Part shown: positions 22,129 to 34,100 of the stretch, one piece after another
Layout: the number at the start of each line of letters is the position of its first letter
How positions within the stretch are numbered: position 1 is the first letter of the stretch
Assembly: GCA_016169945.1 (NCBI GenBank)
Contig: JADLSH010000073.1
Location: forward strand, 62,001 to 126,000
Reading direction: 5' to 3'
Source: Trachythela sp. YZ-2020
Lineage: Eukaryota > Cnidaria > Anthozoa > Malacalcyonacea > Clavulariidae
DNA length: 64,000 nt
Translations under genes and position numbers: made by a program
The notes under the pieces: generated by a model
Databases searched by the model: none
Seen by the model: only the letters and a program-made list of their open reading frames with translations
What the model was told of the DNA's origin: nothing

Positions 22129-25100
22129 GCATTTATTTCAACACGATTAAGTTGACAGCATAGCTGATGTGGTCGTGCATTTACATAGTTAACATATCTG
22201 TACACAAACTGTAGTACTGTACTATTTAACTATCACTATAATAATACTTCACATTATAATATCCTATTCTACAATAATAAATATCTTACAGTTGCTATAT
22301 CGCTTATGATGACAGTTTCTTAATTGCTAGTTCAAACCTTTTAGTGTCATCTATTGCTCTTGTATTGTTATCTAGGGAGCTCCATAACACTGCTGCTTGG
22401 TACGAAATTGATTTCTTTAGAAAATCAGTCTTCGGATTTGGAAGAGCGATAGTCAATTTTCTTCTTAAATTATAATTACTAAAATATTTTTAAAATAATG
22501 ACTGTAGTGGAATAGGGGAATGGCCATAATAACAATTTTGTGCTAAAAATAGCAATCTCTGAGAGTATAACTTCTCCAGAGGTTTCCAATTTGTTTGAGC
22601 CAGAACTTCCTCTATTGGTGTTTGCAAATCCAACTTGTAAATCAGTTTGGCCGCCCGTACATGTATACGCTCTAGTTCATCGAACAGGGTTTTTCCACAT
22701 GATCCCATATTACGAGCCCATATGTGATTGAGGGTAGCATAACTTTAAAGCAAAAGTCTCCTTTGCCTTAATTGGTAAAAAATAAAGGGACTTTAAAATA
22801 TTAAGTTTTTGTACGAATGACCTAGTTAGTTCAGTTACATGAACTTTCCACTTTAATTTACTATCTATTTCCATTCCTAAACATTTGGAAGACTCAACTT
22901 GTTTCAGGTAAATATTTCCTAATTTAAAACGTTGCAATGCAGTTTTGTCCGGGTGTGGTGTTAAAAAATTATTACAACACCACTCATATAGCTTACTTAG
23001 GACTCTTTTGAGTGTTGTGGCAACAGAATCATGAGTTGGGCCAATTACATATATGGTGGTGTCATCAGCATACATATAGATATTCCCTTCATCATCATCA
23101 TCACAGATTTCAGGTAGGTCGTTACAATAGAGAGAGAACAGGATAGGACCAAGAACTGATCTTTGGGGGACACCATATTTAACTGGCATGGACTGTGATT
23201 GGCACCCGTTTAAGACTGTCATTTGCGAACGATCAGACAAGTAGTAAGCAATCCAGGACCAGAGATCACCGGAGAAACCCAGACCCTGTGATATTGAGTC
23301 GAAGGCCTTTCGGAAATCGACGAACACAATACCAACCACTTGATGATTGTCGAGCGCGTTTCTCCAATCTTCCGTCATCTTAACAAGTAACAACTCGGTA
23401 GAGTGACCCTTTTTGTAAGTCCATTGTCGACAGTTACTAAGTTGATTTTCCGTAATATGGGTTGTGATTGTTGAACCAACATTTGTTTCCATGAGTTTTC
23501 CTGGTACACATAACAAGGATATTGGTCGATAGTTTTGCTTATCCATTTCGTCTTCTTTTTTGAAAAGGCGTCACATTGGCTGATTTCCACATTTTAGGGA
23601 CAACATTCGAAGTCATACTAATTGTATAGAGTGACATCAGAGATGGTGTTAAAGCATCTCCGGCAAATTTCAACAGTTTAGGAAATACTTTGTCTGGTCC
23701 ACTTGCTTTATCTGGCTTAAGATTCTTCAGGCTTTGCGAGATGACGTCCGTGGACAGTGCGATATCCATAACTGTCGGAGTTATAGGTGTAATATGTCTG
23801 AAGCGATCTCCTTGATTAAATACAGGAAATTTTATTGCTAATTTTTCACCTATCTTGGAAAAGTGCTCATTTAATAGATCAGCTCTCTTTTGGTCTGAGG
23901 TTTCTATCGATCCCTCGAATTTCCTAATACCCAGTATAGGCTGCCTCTTTTGGCTGTTGGTGGCATTCTTAATTAACTTCCAATACGATTTACATTCTCT
24001 TACTTTGTCTAACAGCTCTGTGTAATATTTTGTTTTGGCCAACCGGACCTCTTTCGTTACTGAATTTCTTAATTCTCGGTATTTTGCCCACAGTTCTTCC
24101 TTCTTTGTTTGTCTAGCCTTTAGAAGTGTTCTGTACCACCCGTTCATCTTGTGTCTTATTTGTGGAGTTATCCATGGAAGGGTCTTTCGTCTTGTCTTAA
24201 TTTCTTTATAGGGAGCATGCCTATCACATATTCCATTAAAAAGTTCCAACCATGTCTGATAACAGTCATCAACGTCATCAAAAGTTGCACCCACTGACCA
24301 GGGAGCTTCTTCGATATCTTTAACAAACTTAGATTGGTCAAAATGTTTGTAACTACGCGCTTTCACAATCTTAGGGGGTGGTCTTTTTGTTTTCGTCAAC
24401 AAACAAGCATTCACCAGCTTATGATCTGATATTCCCAACTCTAACGTCATTGTATGTTTGATTAGTTCTGCTTTACTGGTTATCACGAGATCAATTAGAG
24501 TAGAAGTGTCTTTTGTTACTCTGGTTGGTTGGTTATTGACTACGAATATTCAAATTGGATTAATAAGTTATGTAGTCTCTTCCCACAAGTTGACAGAATG
24601 ATATCACCTTCCCTACGAAAAAAATCGCAGTTGAAATCACCCACTATCATAACGTTCCAGTATTTCATCCAGACTCTTTCCAACATTTGTCGAAAGTGAC
24701 CAAAGAACTCATTATCTTCAGGCGGTCTGTAAATAGTTCCTACTATAAAGACAGTGGAGTTTATCGAGATCTTTAACCAGATTTCCTCTATTTCAAGAAC
24801 CTCTAATAGAGAGAATCTGGTTAAAGGTGAAGGGCTAAGGTGAAGGGTTTTTTCATGATATGCGACAGCAGTTTAAAGATTTATACAAAATCAAATTTTG
24901 TGAAAAAATAATAAGAAAAAGTACGCAATAACGAAAGGAAAGTGCCGACTAGTGAAAATATACATATATTTGTTTTTAGGATATCAGTCCAGGTGTGACC
25001 ACTACCCATGAGGAAATGCTTGGTATAATTAGTTACGTTGGATGCGCGCTCTCATTGGCTGGACTTACCTTGACAATAATTACGATACTAATATTAAGGT

Positions 25101-28100
25101 AAGTAACAAGGAACGTTTATGTGATATGGTTCTACAGTGCTTGTTGTTCGGCTTTCGAACCAAAGTGTGGACTTTGTTCCCCGTAATTGTATTCCCAGTA
25201 TTGGAATTTAAACACAACTTTCCACATACATGCAAACCCTACAGACCTCCTCAATTTCGTATGCAACTTACTCATTTCAAATGATGAGATCAGTGATATT
25301 TTGGTTTCTTTGTTATTCTAATAAGAATGCATTGATTCGTACCTAAATATAATTATATCATTAACTTAAATAGAAACCAAATAATTACATATCTCAAAAG
25401 GGTAAACAAAAGCGAAGCCGAGGAAGTCTATTCTACGACTATGTGAACACTAACTAAAGTGCTAATATATTAATATATTCAAACTAGATAGGCATAAGGA
25501 AAGCCGTCTCTTAAAACGTTCTCTTCACGTTGTCTTGCTAATAGATTTACCATCTCTGCCTTTTTACAATTTAGGGAACTCCGAACCAAAATTCCAAGCC
25601 AAATTTTGTTGAACTTCTGCACTGCTTTGTCATTAATGTTAATTGTCTTCTTGGTCGCTGCCGAGAGGTCGAATACGTCATCATTAGCCGGCTGTAGGAC
25701 AGCGGGAATCGCCTTACATTACTTCTTGTTAGCAGCATTCTTGTGGATGGCGGTAGAAGCGTACAATATGTATCTGGCATTTGTCAAAGTGTTTCCTAAT
25801 TCGTCCCCTTCCAAGTTTATGTTGAAGTGCTGTTTATTTGCCTGGGGTAAGATATGTCAAATACATGTCAATTACATTCATACAACACTTAAGCCCCGTA
25901 CAGACGAGCAAATTTTCCTTGACAAGTTTTATTTGCCCTTGTGTACGGCAAAAAATTGACAAGTTTCCCTTGACAAGGAGCCTTGTTCAAAAGCTGGCCT
26001 CAACTTTTAGAACAAGGAACATTGTTTGTGTTTACGGCCGACGAGAAAACCTTGACAAAGAAATGCAGAGTACGCCATAGACTTGCTCCAAGTCTGTCTC
26101 TTAAAGGAATTTAAATCCCGAATCCTTTATAACTCCCCAATAAAAACCTCTTCAAGAGACAGACTTGGAGCAAGTCTAAGTACGCCACTGCACACTTTAG
26201 ATAGAAAGATAGATAGATTTAATTAAGATAACACATAGCAGCCTATAAGGCTGAATTGCGTGCTATAATTTACATAGATTAATAAAATAGTTAATTAATT
26301 TATACTCTATTTACACATGAATTTTTAAAATACATAATTGTAGGGTAAAAATACGCTAATATAGTAGTTCAAGAGAATCAAGATCTAAAAGTTAGATTTT
26401 GTCATTAAAATGTCTAACGCATGAGGGTATAAAAGTGTTTTTAAATCTGTTTGTTTTGGTTTTTGGGAGGACAAAAGTTATTGAATGTCTCAGATTGTAA
26501 CTTGAAAGGCATCTATATGATATCGTGCATGTTAGCCACTGGTGTTGTGCTGATTTCAGTAAAAAGTTTCTCGCATGCATCGACACGCCTGTCACTCAGA
26601 GTTTTGATGCCGCATTTAGATAAGCGATCCGCATAACTCATCTGTGGATAGATTATGGATAGAACACGCTTTTGGATCCGTTCCAGGGAGTTTGACAAAT
26701 AAGAGGGTAGAGCAAAGTGGAATACTTGGCAGCTAAATTCCATAACTGGTCTAATGCAGGTAATGTAGAAGTTTAAAACATCAGTTTCAGGGACGTGGGC
26801 TCGTTTCAATTGAATGATAAAGTAGATGCGTTTGTTGGCTTTCTTAATAATGTTGTTAATATGTTGGTTCCACTTTAGATCACTGGTTATTGTCAGTCCT
26901 AAGATTCTGGCATGCTTGACTACTTCGATATGACCTGAGTTAATCTTTAGGCGAGGAAATTGTTTCTCAACTTTAGTGAAACTGATTACGATTTCCTTGC
27001 ACTTCGAGGTATTTAGTTGCATCTTATTTTCTACCGACCAGTTTTGAACGCAATCGACTGCATCTTGAATATTACTGGATGAGTCTCTATGAATAATTTC
27101 TGATGCAGTAGTATCGTCAATGTATTTCCATCGCTCATGATGAGGAGGGCGGAGGTCATTTATCATAAGAATAAACATCCAGGGTCCCAGTTTAGTTCCT
27201 GAGGGACACCGGAAGGAATATCAATCCATTCGGACATACAATCTCTTGCTAATTTCACTCGTTGTTGTCTGTTCATGAGGAAGTCGACCACCCATCGCTT
27301 GATGAAAGTTGGCATGGGTAAATTGATGACTTTTTTTGCTAAAATTTTGTGGTCAATCAGGTCAAAAGCCTTTTTGTAATCAAATAATACCACTCTTACA
27401 GCATTTCCAGTTCCATCAGTGGCTTGAGACCAAGTATGAATCATAGAAATTAAAGCTTTGGTAGCAGAAGATCGAGGGATGCCACCAAATTGAAAGGGAT
27501 CTATTACCGTAAGCACAGCTGGGGCGAAGTATTTTTCCACGACAAATTCCTCCGCAAGCTTAGATAGGACAGGAGTTAACGATATTGGTCTAAGGTGTTT
27601 GTTTATATCCTTAACAGGTTTCTCCTTTGGAATAGGTGTTATATTAGCCTGTTTCCATGACAAGGGAAGCTTCTTTTGTTTGTAGGAGGAATTCAATAGG
27701 TTTGATATAGGGGGGGCAAGGATTTCGGCATAATCTCGAAGAATCCAATTTGGAATGTGATCGGGACCTGGGGCTTTGGATGGGTTTAGGCGTTTCAGTT
27801 TTTTTAACACCGTTTCAATATCAGTCAGGTTCACATCTAAATCTGGTGGGTCGTCAGGGATTCCTTCGAACAGGATTCCTACGTCTGAGGCATCTAATGG
27901 ACTGTAAGAATTCATTGGTTCCAATAGGCTATTGTTGATTAAATCTGAAAAACCTTTATGTGTTAGATGTTCTGTATCTTCGATATGAAGTTGATTCAGC
28001 AGGCAGCTGGTTACCGGTTTCATACCTGAAATACGTTTAACTTCCGACCACCATGATTTCGGGTTGGACTTTTTTAGATTGGCAACACTGGTAGCAAAAT

Positions 28101-31100
28101 ATTTTCCCCTACAGGATTTCCTCATTCTGTTCACTTTATTCCGATAGAATTTGAAAAGAGAAGTGTTACTAGACGAAAAAGCACGTTGTCTCAGCTTTAT
28201 CAGTTGTTTCAATTTTTCTGTGATCCAAGGAGTGTCGTTGCGATGGAATTTTACCTGCTTCTCTGGCATTAGAGTATCATAACCAGTTTTAATGATGGAA
28301 CATAAAAAATTACATTTATCATCGCAGGATATGGTTGAGTTTACAATATGCCAGTCAATGTTACTCAGGAAACGACCAAGTTCATTCTTGCGTGACTGAC
28401 GAGTGTCTCTTTTGATGACAGTTCTTTTACTTGAGATACCAGCAGGTCTTCTAATTTTGGGCTCAACAATTATTACATTATGGTCTTATAAACCTAGAGG
28501 AGGCAATACAATAGCTGATTTTGTATCATAAAATTTGTACATGTTCGTAAGTATGAGGTCTAGGGTATTGGTGCCTCGCGTTGGTTTGTTTACCATTTGC
28601 CTTAACTGAAAGTCACGACAGAGGTCTCTGGTATCGAACTGGTTAAAGTCACCGGCAATGATGATACCACACCCTGGGAAAAGACTATCAATTCGTGTCA
28701 AAGATTCAGATACATATTCAAAGAGATCTGCATTGTTAGAACTTGGTGTGTGGTAAACGCATGCTGAAACGATACAGTTTATTCCTCTTGGTATTCTAGG
28801 TGGCCTAATATGTGTCCATAAAACCTCAAAGTCTGGATGTTCGATATCAGGTAGTCGTTTAAACATAATAGAGTTCTTTATATACACGCAAACGCCGCCA
28901 TGGGTGCCGAAGACGCGGTCTCGCCTTGAGAGGTGGTAATCAAATAAGGTCACGTGATTGTCACAAATGGATTCTCGTAGCCAGGTTTCAGTAACAAAAA
29001 TTAAATCGAAACTGTTTTCAGACGTTAGAATACGTAGCTCGTCCATCTTAGGAACTAAGGACATAACGTTAGTCAACAAGATTCTTGGGGAAAATTCTGA
29101 CTTTTGAGCAGGTAATAGATTCCTATTGTCTACATGTGAAGTAATACTAGAGTTTGATCTGCTGCCAATGCCACTTTCCAGGATGGGAATATCAACGGGA
29201 ATACTCTGCCTCAATGATATTAAATTATTTCCATTTCGCCCGTTTTGCTTTGGTCTGTACACACGACTACGAGAGGAAATTCTAACTGGTATTAAATTGG
29301 CCATTATACATACGTAGAGTAGTTCCCGTCGAGGGTCAAATTTGTTTTCCGTTCTGCGGAATTCTTAACAATTTCTCTCGGTCGCCATAGTTTACAACTA
29401 ACAAATTTGGGCCAAAAGTTATCTTCTAGCACCTGTGAACTGACAGCTGAGGGAACATGGATCTTAACTGATAGTGTTCCTTTGCGTCGACTTGGGAAAG
29501 CGGAAATGTATGTTGGAATTATGTTTCGTCGCTCAAGATACGAGAGGATTTGACTTTCTTTAACGTTATTGGCTACACCAGACAGGAAATATTTCTTTGT
29601 TTTATTTCGCTTTCTATTGACTCCAATAAAGCCCTCGGGGTCGCAAGATGACTCAATGCTATTGATTTTACGTTGCGGAGTATCACCAGGTGTATCTATA
29701 TTATCTGTATCAGACTTTTCACTGATGTCTTTAAAAATACGGGATGCCACTGCATTTGCATAGGTCGGTTGATGTCCGTCTTTTGTTAATTGTTCAGCGC
29801 TGGTCGTGTTGTTATCCTCTATTGACTCATTTAGCACTGAAATTATTTCACGCCCATTGTTCTCAATAGGGTTTGTGAATTCATTCGAGACAATAGAGCT
29901 GTCGAAAGCTGGCGTATTTGCATTACAGGTGATTTCTTGATTACAATATTCCAAGGGCAAAGATTGGTTCGCTGTAACACTTGACTTAGCCCGAATTCCA
30001 TCGCTTTTGCTAAGATTATTTTTACTTTTATCCATAAACTCTTGAAATTGTGAGATTACTGACGTTAAGTGAGAAATGGATCCCGATAATACTTGAATCG
30101 CTTCAGCATTCACTTGCTGGCCGACTTTTATGCATTCAAGGTCATCACTAACATCAGCCGATTGCACGCTTGATTGCCGGGTGTCTGAGATAGGCGATTC
30201 GTCTTCGTCGTGTTTACAGATCTCCTTGCACAGTTCTTTCATAATGACATTCGCTTTTCCACCATTAATGTACAAAAGGTTCTTGTTCTTTCTCCATAAA
30301 ATAGTTGAGTCATCAAACGTGAACAGCTTTTTGTCACTTGCGGGCTGCGACCAAATTCCTTCCAGTTTTAGATTTTCGCTTACAAAAAGTTTTAATGATT
30401 CGAGGTCACCCGTCCATGCGAAGCTCAACTTGTCGCTTAATTTGTTATCCATAAGCAAATACAAAGCTTTTGGCTAGTATAAGCCTGTATTCTTGATTGG
30501 TATACAGACTTTATATGGTATATATTTGATAAAAACGAGGAGCTCGAAATTTCATGTCAGTTCGTTTCATGTCCATTTCAAGAATCTAGTTTTATTTTCG
30601 ATCTAGTTGAGCGGACATTGCCATTATAAACATGAAGTATCCACTTAATTGTGTCGTTAATACACGGGCTCGTAAAACTTGTCAAGGAAAAATTGATGGA
30701 AAAAAACTTGTTTGGCGTACACACGAACAAGTAAACTCGACAAGGACCTTGTCAAGGAAAACTTGCTTGTCTTTACGGGGCTTTAATGATGCAAATCTGA
30801 TATATTCATGATATCTGCTTGCGCGGTTTGGAATCTTTCACTCGAGTGAACGCACTGAGTATTAGACGGCCGGCCAAAGATCTGAAAGTTAGATTCTGAT
30901 GGCAATTTTGGTTACAAGCTGCCAACTGGCATTTTCTTATAGTTTAAACATTGGTGAATTATAATATTATATATGTTGGCACTTCTGATTTGGCTTTACA
31001 GCCGAAGATGTAAGAATTTCGATATTTTGCCTATAAAGTACAGTACTATGTTGACCAAAAATGCAAAAATTCGAGTTTACTTTCAACGAAAATACACTAT

Positions 31101-34100
31101 ACCATAAAAAAGTTCGCAAAAAAGTATATATAAGACAAATAAGCGACTAGTGCGATTTTCCAAGTCAGTTTTGAGTTAAAGAAGGTTAAAGTTGGCAAAA
31201 TAGTAACTTAATTCGACATTTTTGAGCGTTAAAAATCAAAATTGGCATCTTATTATCACCTTATTCCAAGATTGACCTTAGTTGATCATTTAGACTGATT
31301 TTTGTACTTGTTAGACAGTCTTAACTGGCAAAAAATGCAGGAAATGGCGTTTCTGTGACCCCAAATTTTCATAATTTCCCGGGTTCACACCCGGACTACA
31401 TATACCCCACGAAAAGATAAAATCACATGAGCATGGTCGGTCTGATATTCGTAGAGATAAAAGTCATTAAGTTTCCCCCAAGTGTAAGTTCCTTAAAAAG
31501 GCACTGGTACTCTACCCTATGAAATACATCTATAAAGAACGTATTGTTCCTTCTAAGATGTATTTGTTACAAAAAAACCGATCTTTCCATCTTATAACGT
31601 TTTAATTACACAAGCACTTTTTTCAATCAAATTTCTGAAATAGGCATCCTATAACGGCATGGGTTTCAATGAATTGTCAAATCGAAATTGTCTCAAGAGA
31701 GCACAACGGGTATACGGGTTCCGAAAAGGACACGAATTCTTATTTTTGTATTTATATTCGTACATTTTAGGCACCCCCGCTGTAATCGTATCAATAACAA
31801 TGGTAGTTTCTCTCGATAAATATGGTGACAAGAGATAGTGAGTAGACTTCTGTTTTAGCTGTTAGTTTAAATTGTTCTACCTACAAGGCCTAAGCTTAAA
31901 AAAATCACTACACTCTGAACTCAGTAGATCGAAGCTTTTCATTAATACAGTCGGAGATTAGTTTTTACGTTGTACAGCCACGTTATATCTTGTATTAGGT
32001 CAGCCTTGCCAGCTATTAGCCTAGTCGTACCAGATTTGAACTAGGAAAACTGTTCGTTTGTACGACCGACAAGGAAAACGTGACAAAGAAATGCGCAGTA
32101 CGACACTGCACACTTATTTTCGCTTTGGTTGAGCGGCCATTGCCACTATAAACATGAGATATTCACTTGTGTCGTTGATACACGGGCTCGTTGAACCTTT
32201 CAAGGAAAAATAGATTAAGAAACTTGTTTGCCGTACACACGAACGTAAACTCGACATGGAACTTTTCAAGGAAAACTTGCTCGTCTATATTGGGCTTTAT
32301 GGTTAGAAATTTGACAAAGGAAGGAAAAATAGACGTATCTTCCATTTTTTGTCAACTTGAAGAGGGAGCTTTACGACACAGTATTGAAATACTAAATTTG
32401 AACTAAAAACAATTATTAAGAACATTGTGATAGATGTCCGAGAATGATTAAAGATTGAGATTTACTCTAGTTGTTTGCTGCTAGAACAATTCCGTCTATA
32501 TCGGTATTTTGATTTAGCGCCGCGTTGTTTTGAAAAAGTACCGCACTTCAAGGGCGCCCCTCGAGAAAATTATTTCTTCAAAATTATTTCTCTCATTCAA
32601 GGCGCCATTAGGGATGCGCGCTGCTGATGCGGCGCTTATTAGGATGCGGCGCTGATTAGGATGCGGCGCTTATTAGGATGCGGCGCTTATTAGGATGCGG
32701 CGCTTATTATGATGCGGCGCTTATTAGGATGCGGCGCTTATTAGGATGCGGCGCTTATTAAGATGCGGCGCTTATTATTATGCAATTAAATTGTGCAGAT
32801 CTTACATTAAAAGATAACCAACATGCATTTCTCAGTGGCCGTTCAACAATTTCAGCATTGATTGAAACTTCACAAAAATGGTTTGATAAAACTGATAACA
32901 CTGCGCATGGCAGAAAAGGTATCCATGCTATTTTCATTGACTTCTGCAAAGCGTTTGATATGGTGGACCATCGAATTCTCCTTTCTAAATTGGCCTCTAT
33001 CAACATAACTAAATCTTTTTTGGCTGTGGATTCGAGATTTCCTATCCATGAGAAGTCAACAGGTAAAGCTACTTCAAATGTTGTCAACATCCGCTCCATG
33101 CCCAGCTGGAGTTCCGCAAGACTCGGTCATCTCTCCTATGCTATTTAATGTATACATCGATGATTTAGAGGATGAAATCCCTGCAAACCTAACCGTCGAT
33201 ACCTCGAAGTATTCCGATGACTGCACACTCGATCAAGCAGTTGGAGCCGGGGAAATAAGCCATGTCCAACAGGCTCTAGACATTATCCAAAATTGGTCAG
33301 TGTCGAACAAAATGACCATCAACGTCAAAAAAACAAAGGACATGTGGATATGCTTCACGGAATCAGTATCGGAACCTCCTCCTGTTTATATCGGTGATGA
33401 ACTAGTTGAAAGAGTGGACAAATTTAAACTACTTGGAATGGGGTTTCAAAACAACCTCAAATGGAACAATCATATTGAAACTGTTATACAGAAAGCTAAC
33501 CGTCAAGTATATATCTTAAGAGAATGCAGGAAAGCTAATCTACCTGTGGAAGTAGGTATTACCCTTTATAAATCCAATATTAGATCTATTCTTGAATATG
33601 CCTCACCTATCTGGGGTGGCCTTCCAACTTATCTCGTAAATGAAATTGAACGAACCCAGACCCGCTGCCTCCGAGTTCTTGGTTATAACAATGACTGTCT
33701 ACAAAGCCTCTCTGATCGAAGAGAAGAACTTCTGAAACGTGAAGCGTGGAAGATTATGAATGATCCTTCCCATCCTTTTCATACAAGACTTTTTAAATCA
33801 AATAATCCATACGATTTACGAACAATTAATAGTAAAAACACATTATCGCGAACTGAAAGACATATACGCTCCTTCTTAGCTCGTGCAAGTGCACTAACAT
33901 AGTTTTTAGTTTGTCTATACATACTTAAGATTCTTATCTGTATATAATGTTCTAAGATATTTTTAATGTAATTTGAATCAACCTGTAAATCCATTGTACT
34001 TTTATACTTAAGATGGATAAATAAAGATTATTATTATTATTATTATTATTATTAGGATGCGGCGCTTATTAGGATGCGGCGCTTATTAGGATGCGGCGCT

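Larger units (their letters stand above)
22097..24845 (-). mobile_element. LINE with partial endonuclease and RT, minus strand, in intron 4
   Basis: 3' end at the AAT run 22097-22127. Coding on the minus strand starts in mid-endonuclease near 24845 (VGTIYRPPEDNEFF, then GDFNCDFFRREGD, both upstream of 24486) and continues through 23539-24486, 22710-23546 and 22490-22708. It is 5'-truncated. The reading frame is interrupted near 24490, 23540 and 22710. It lies antisense in GPCR intron 4 (21603-24979). Confidence 0.85.
26203..30590 (-). mobile_element. Near full-length two-ORF LINE (CR1-like), minus strand
   Basis: About 4.4 kb: a 5' UTR (30465-30590), ORF1 (29304-30464), ORF2 with endonuclease and RT (26392-29304), a short 3' UTR and a GATA-type tandem tail (26203-26222). 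ORF2 has only one in-frame TAA (28486) and one 1-base deletion near 27190, so the copy is young. The insertion site is visible by comparison with the empty element at 32.1 kb (GCACACTT/ATTTTCG). Confidence 0.85.
25889..30785. mobile_element. Harbinger-like non-autonomous element enlarged by nested insertions
   Basis: Ends at 25892 (AGCCCCGTACAGACGAGCAA) and 30782 (reverse complement AGCCCCGTAAAGACAAGCAA) form inverted repeats of about 35 bp ending in CCTTGACAAG. TTA lies directly outside both (25889-25891, 30783-30785), a 3-bp duplication as made by PIF/Harbinger. Without the nested MITE (26078-26178) and LINE (26203-30590) the core is about 400 bp and matches the short copy at 32019-32296. 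The superfamily is inferred from the TSD only. Confidence 0.7.
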
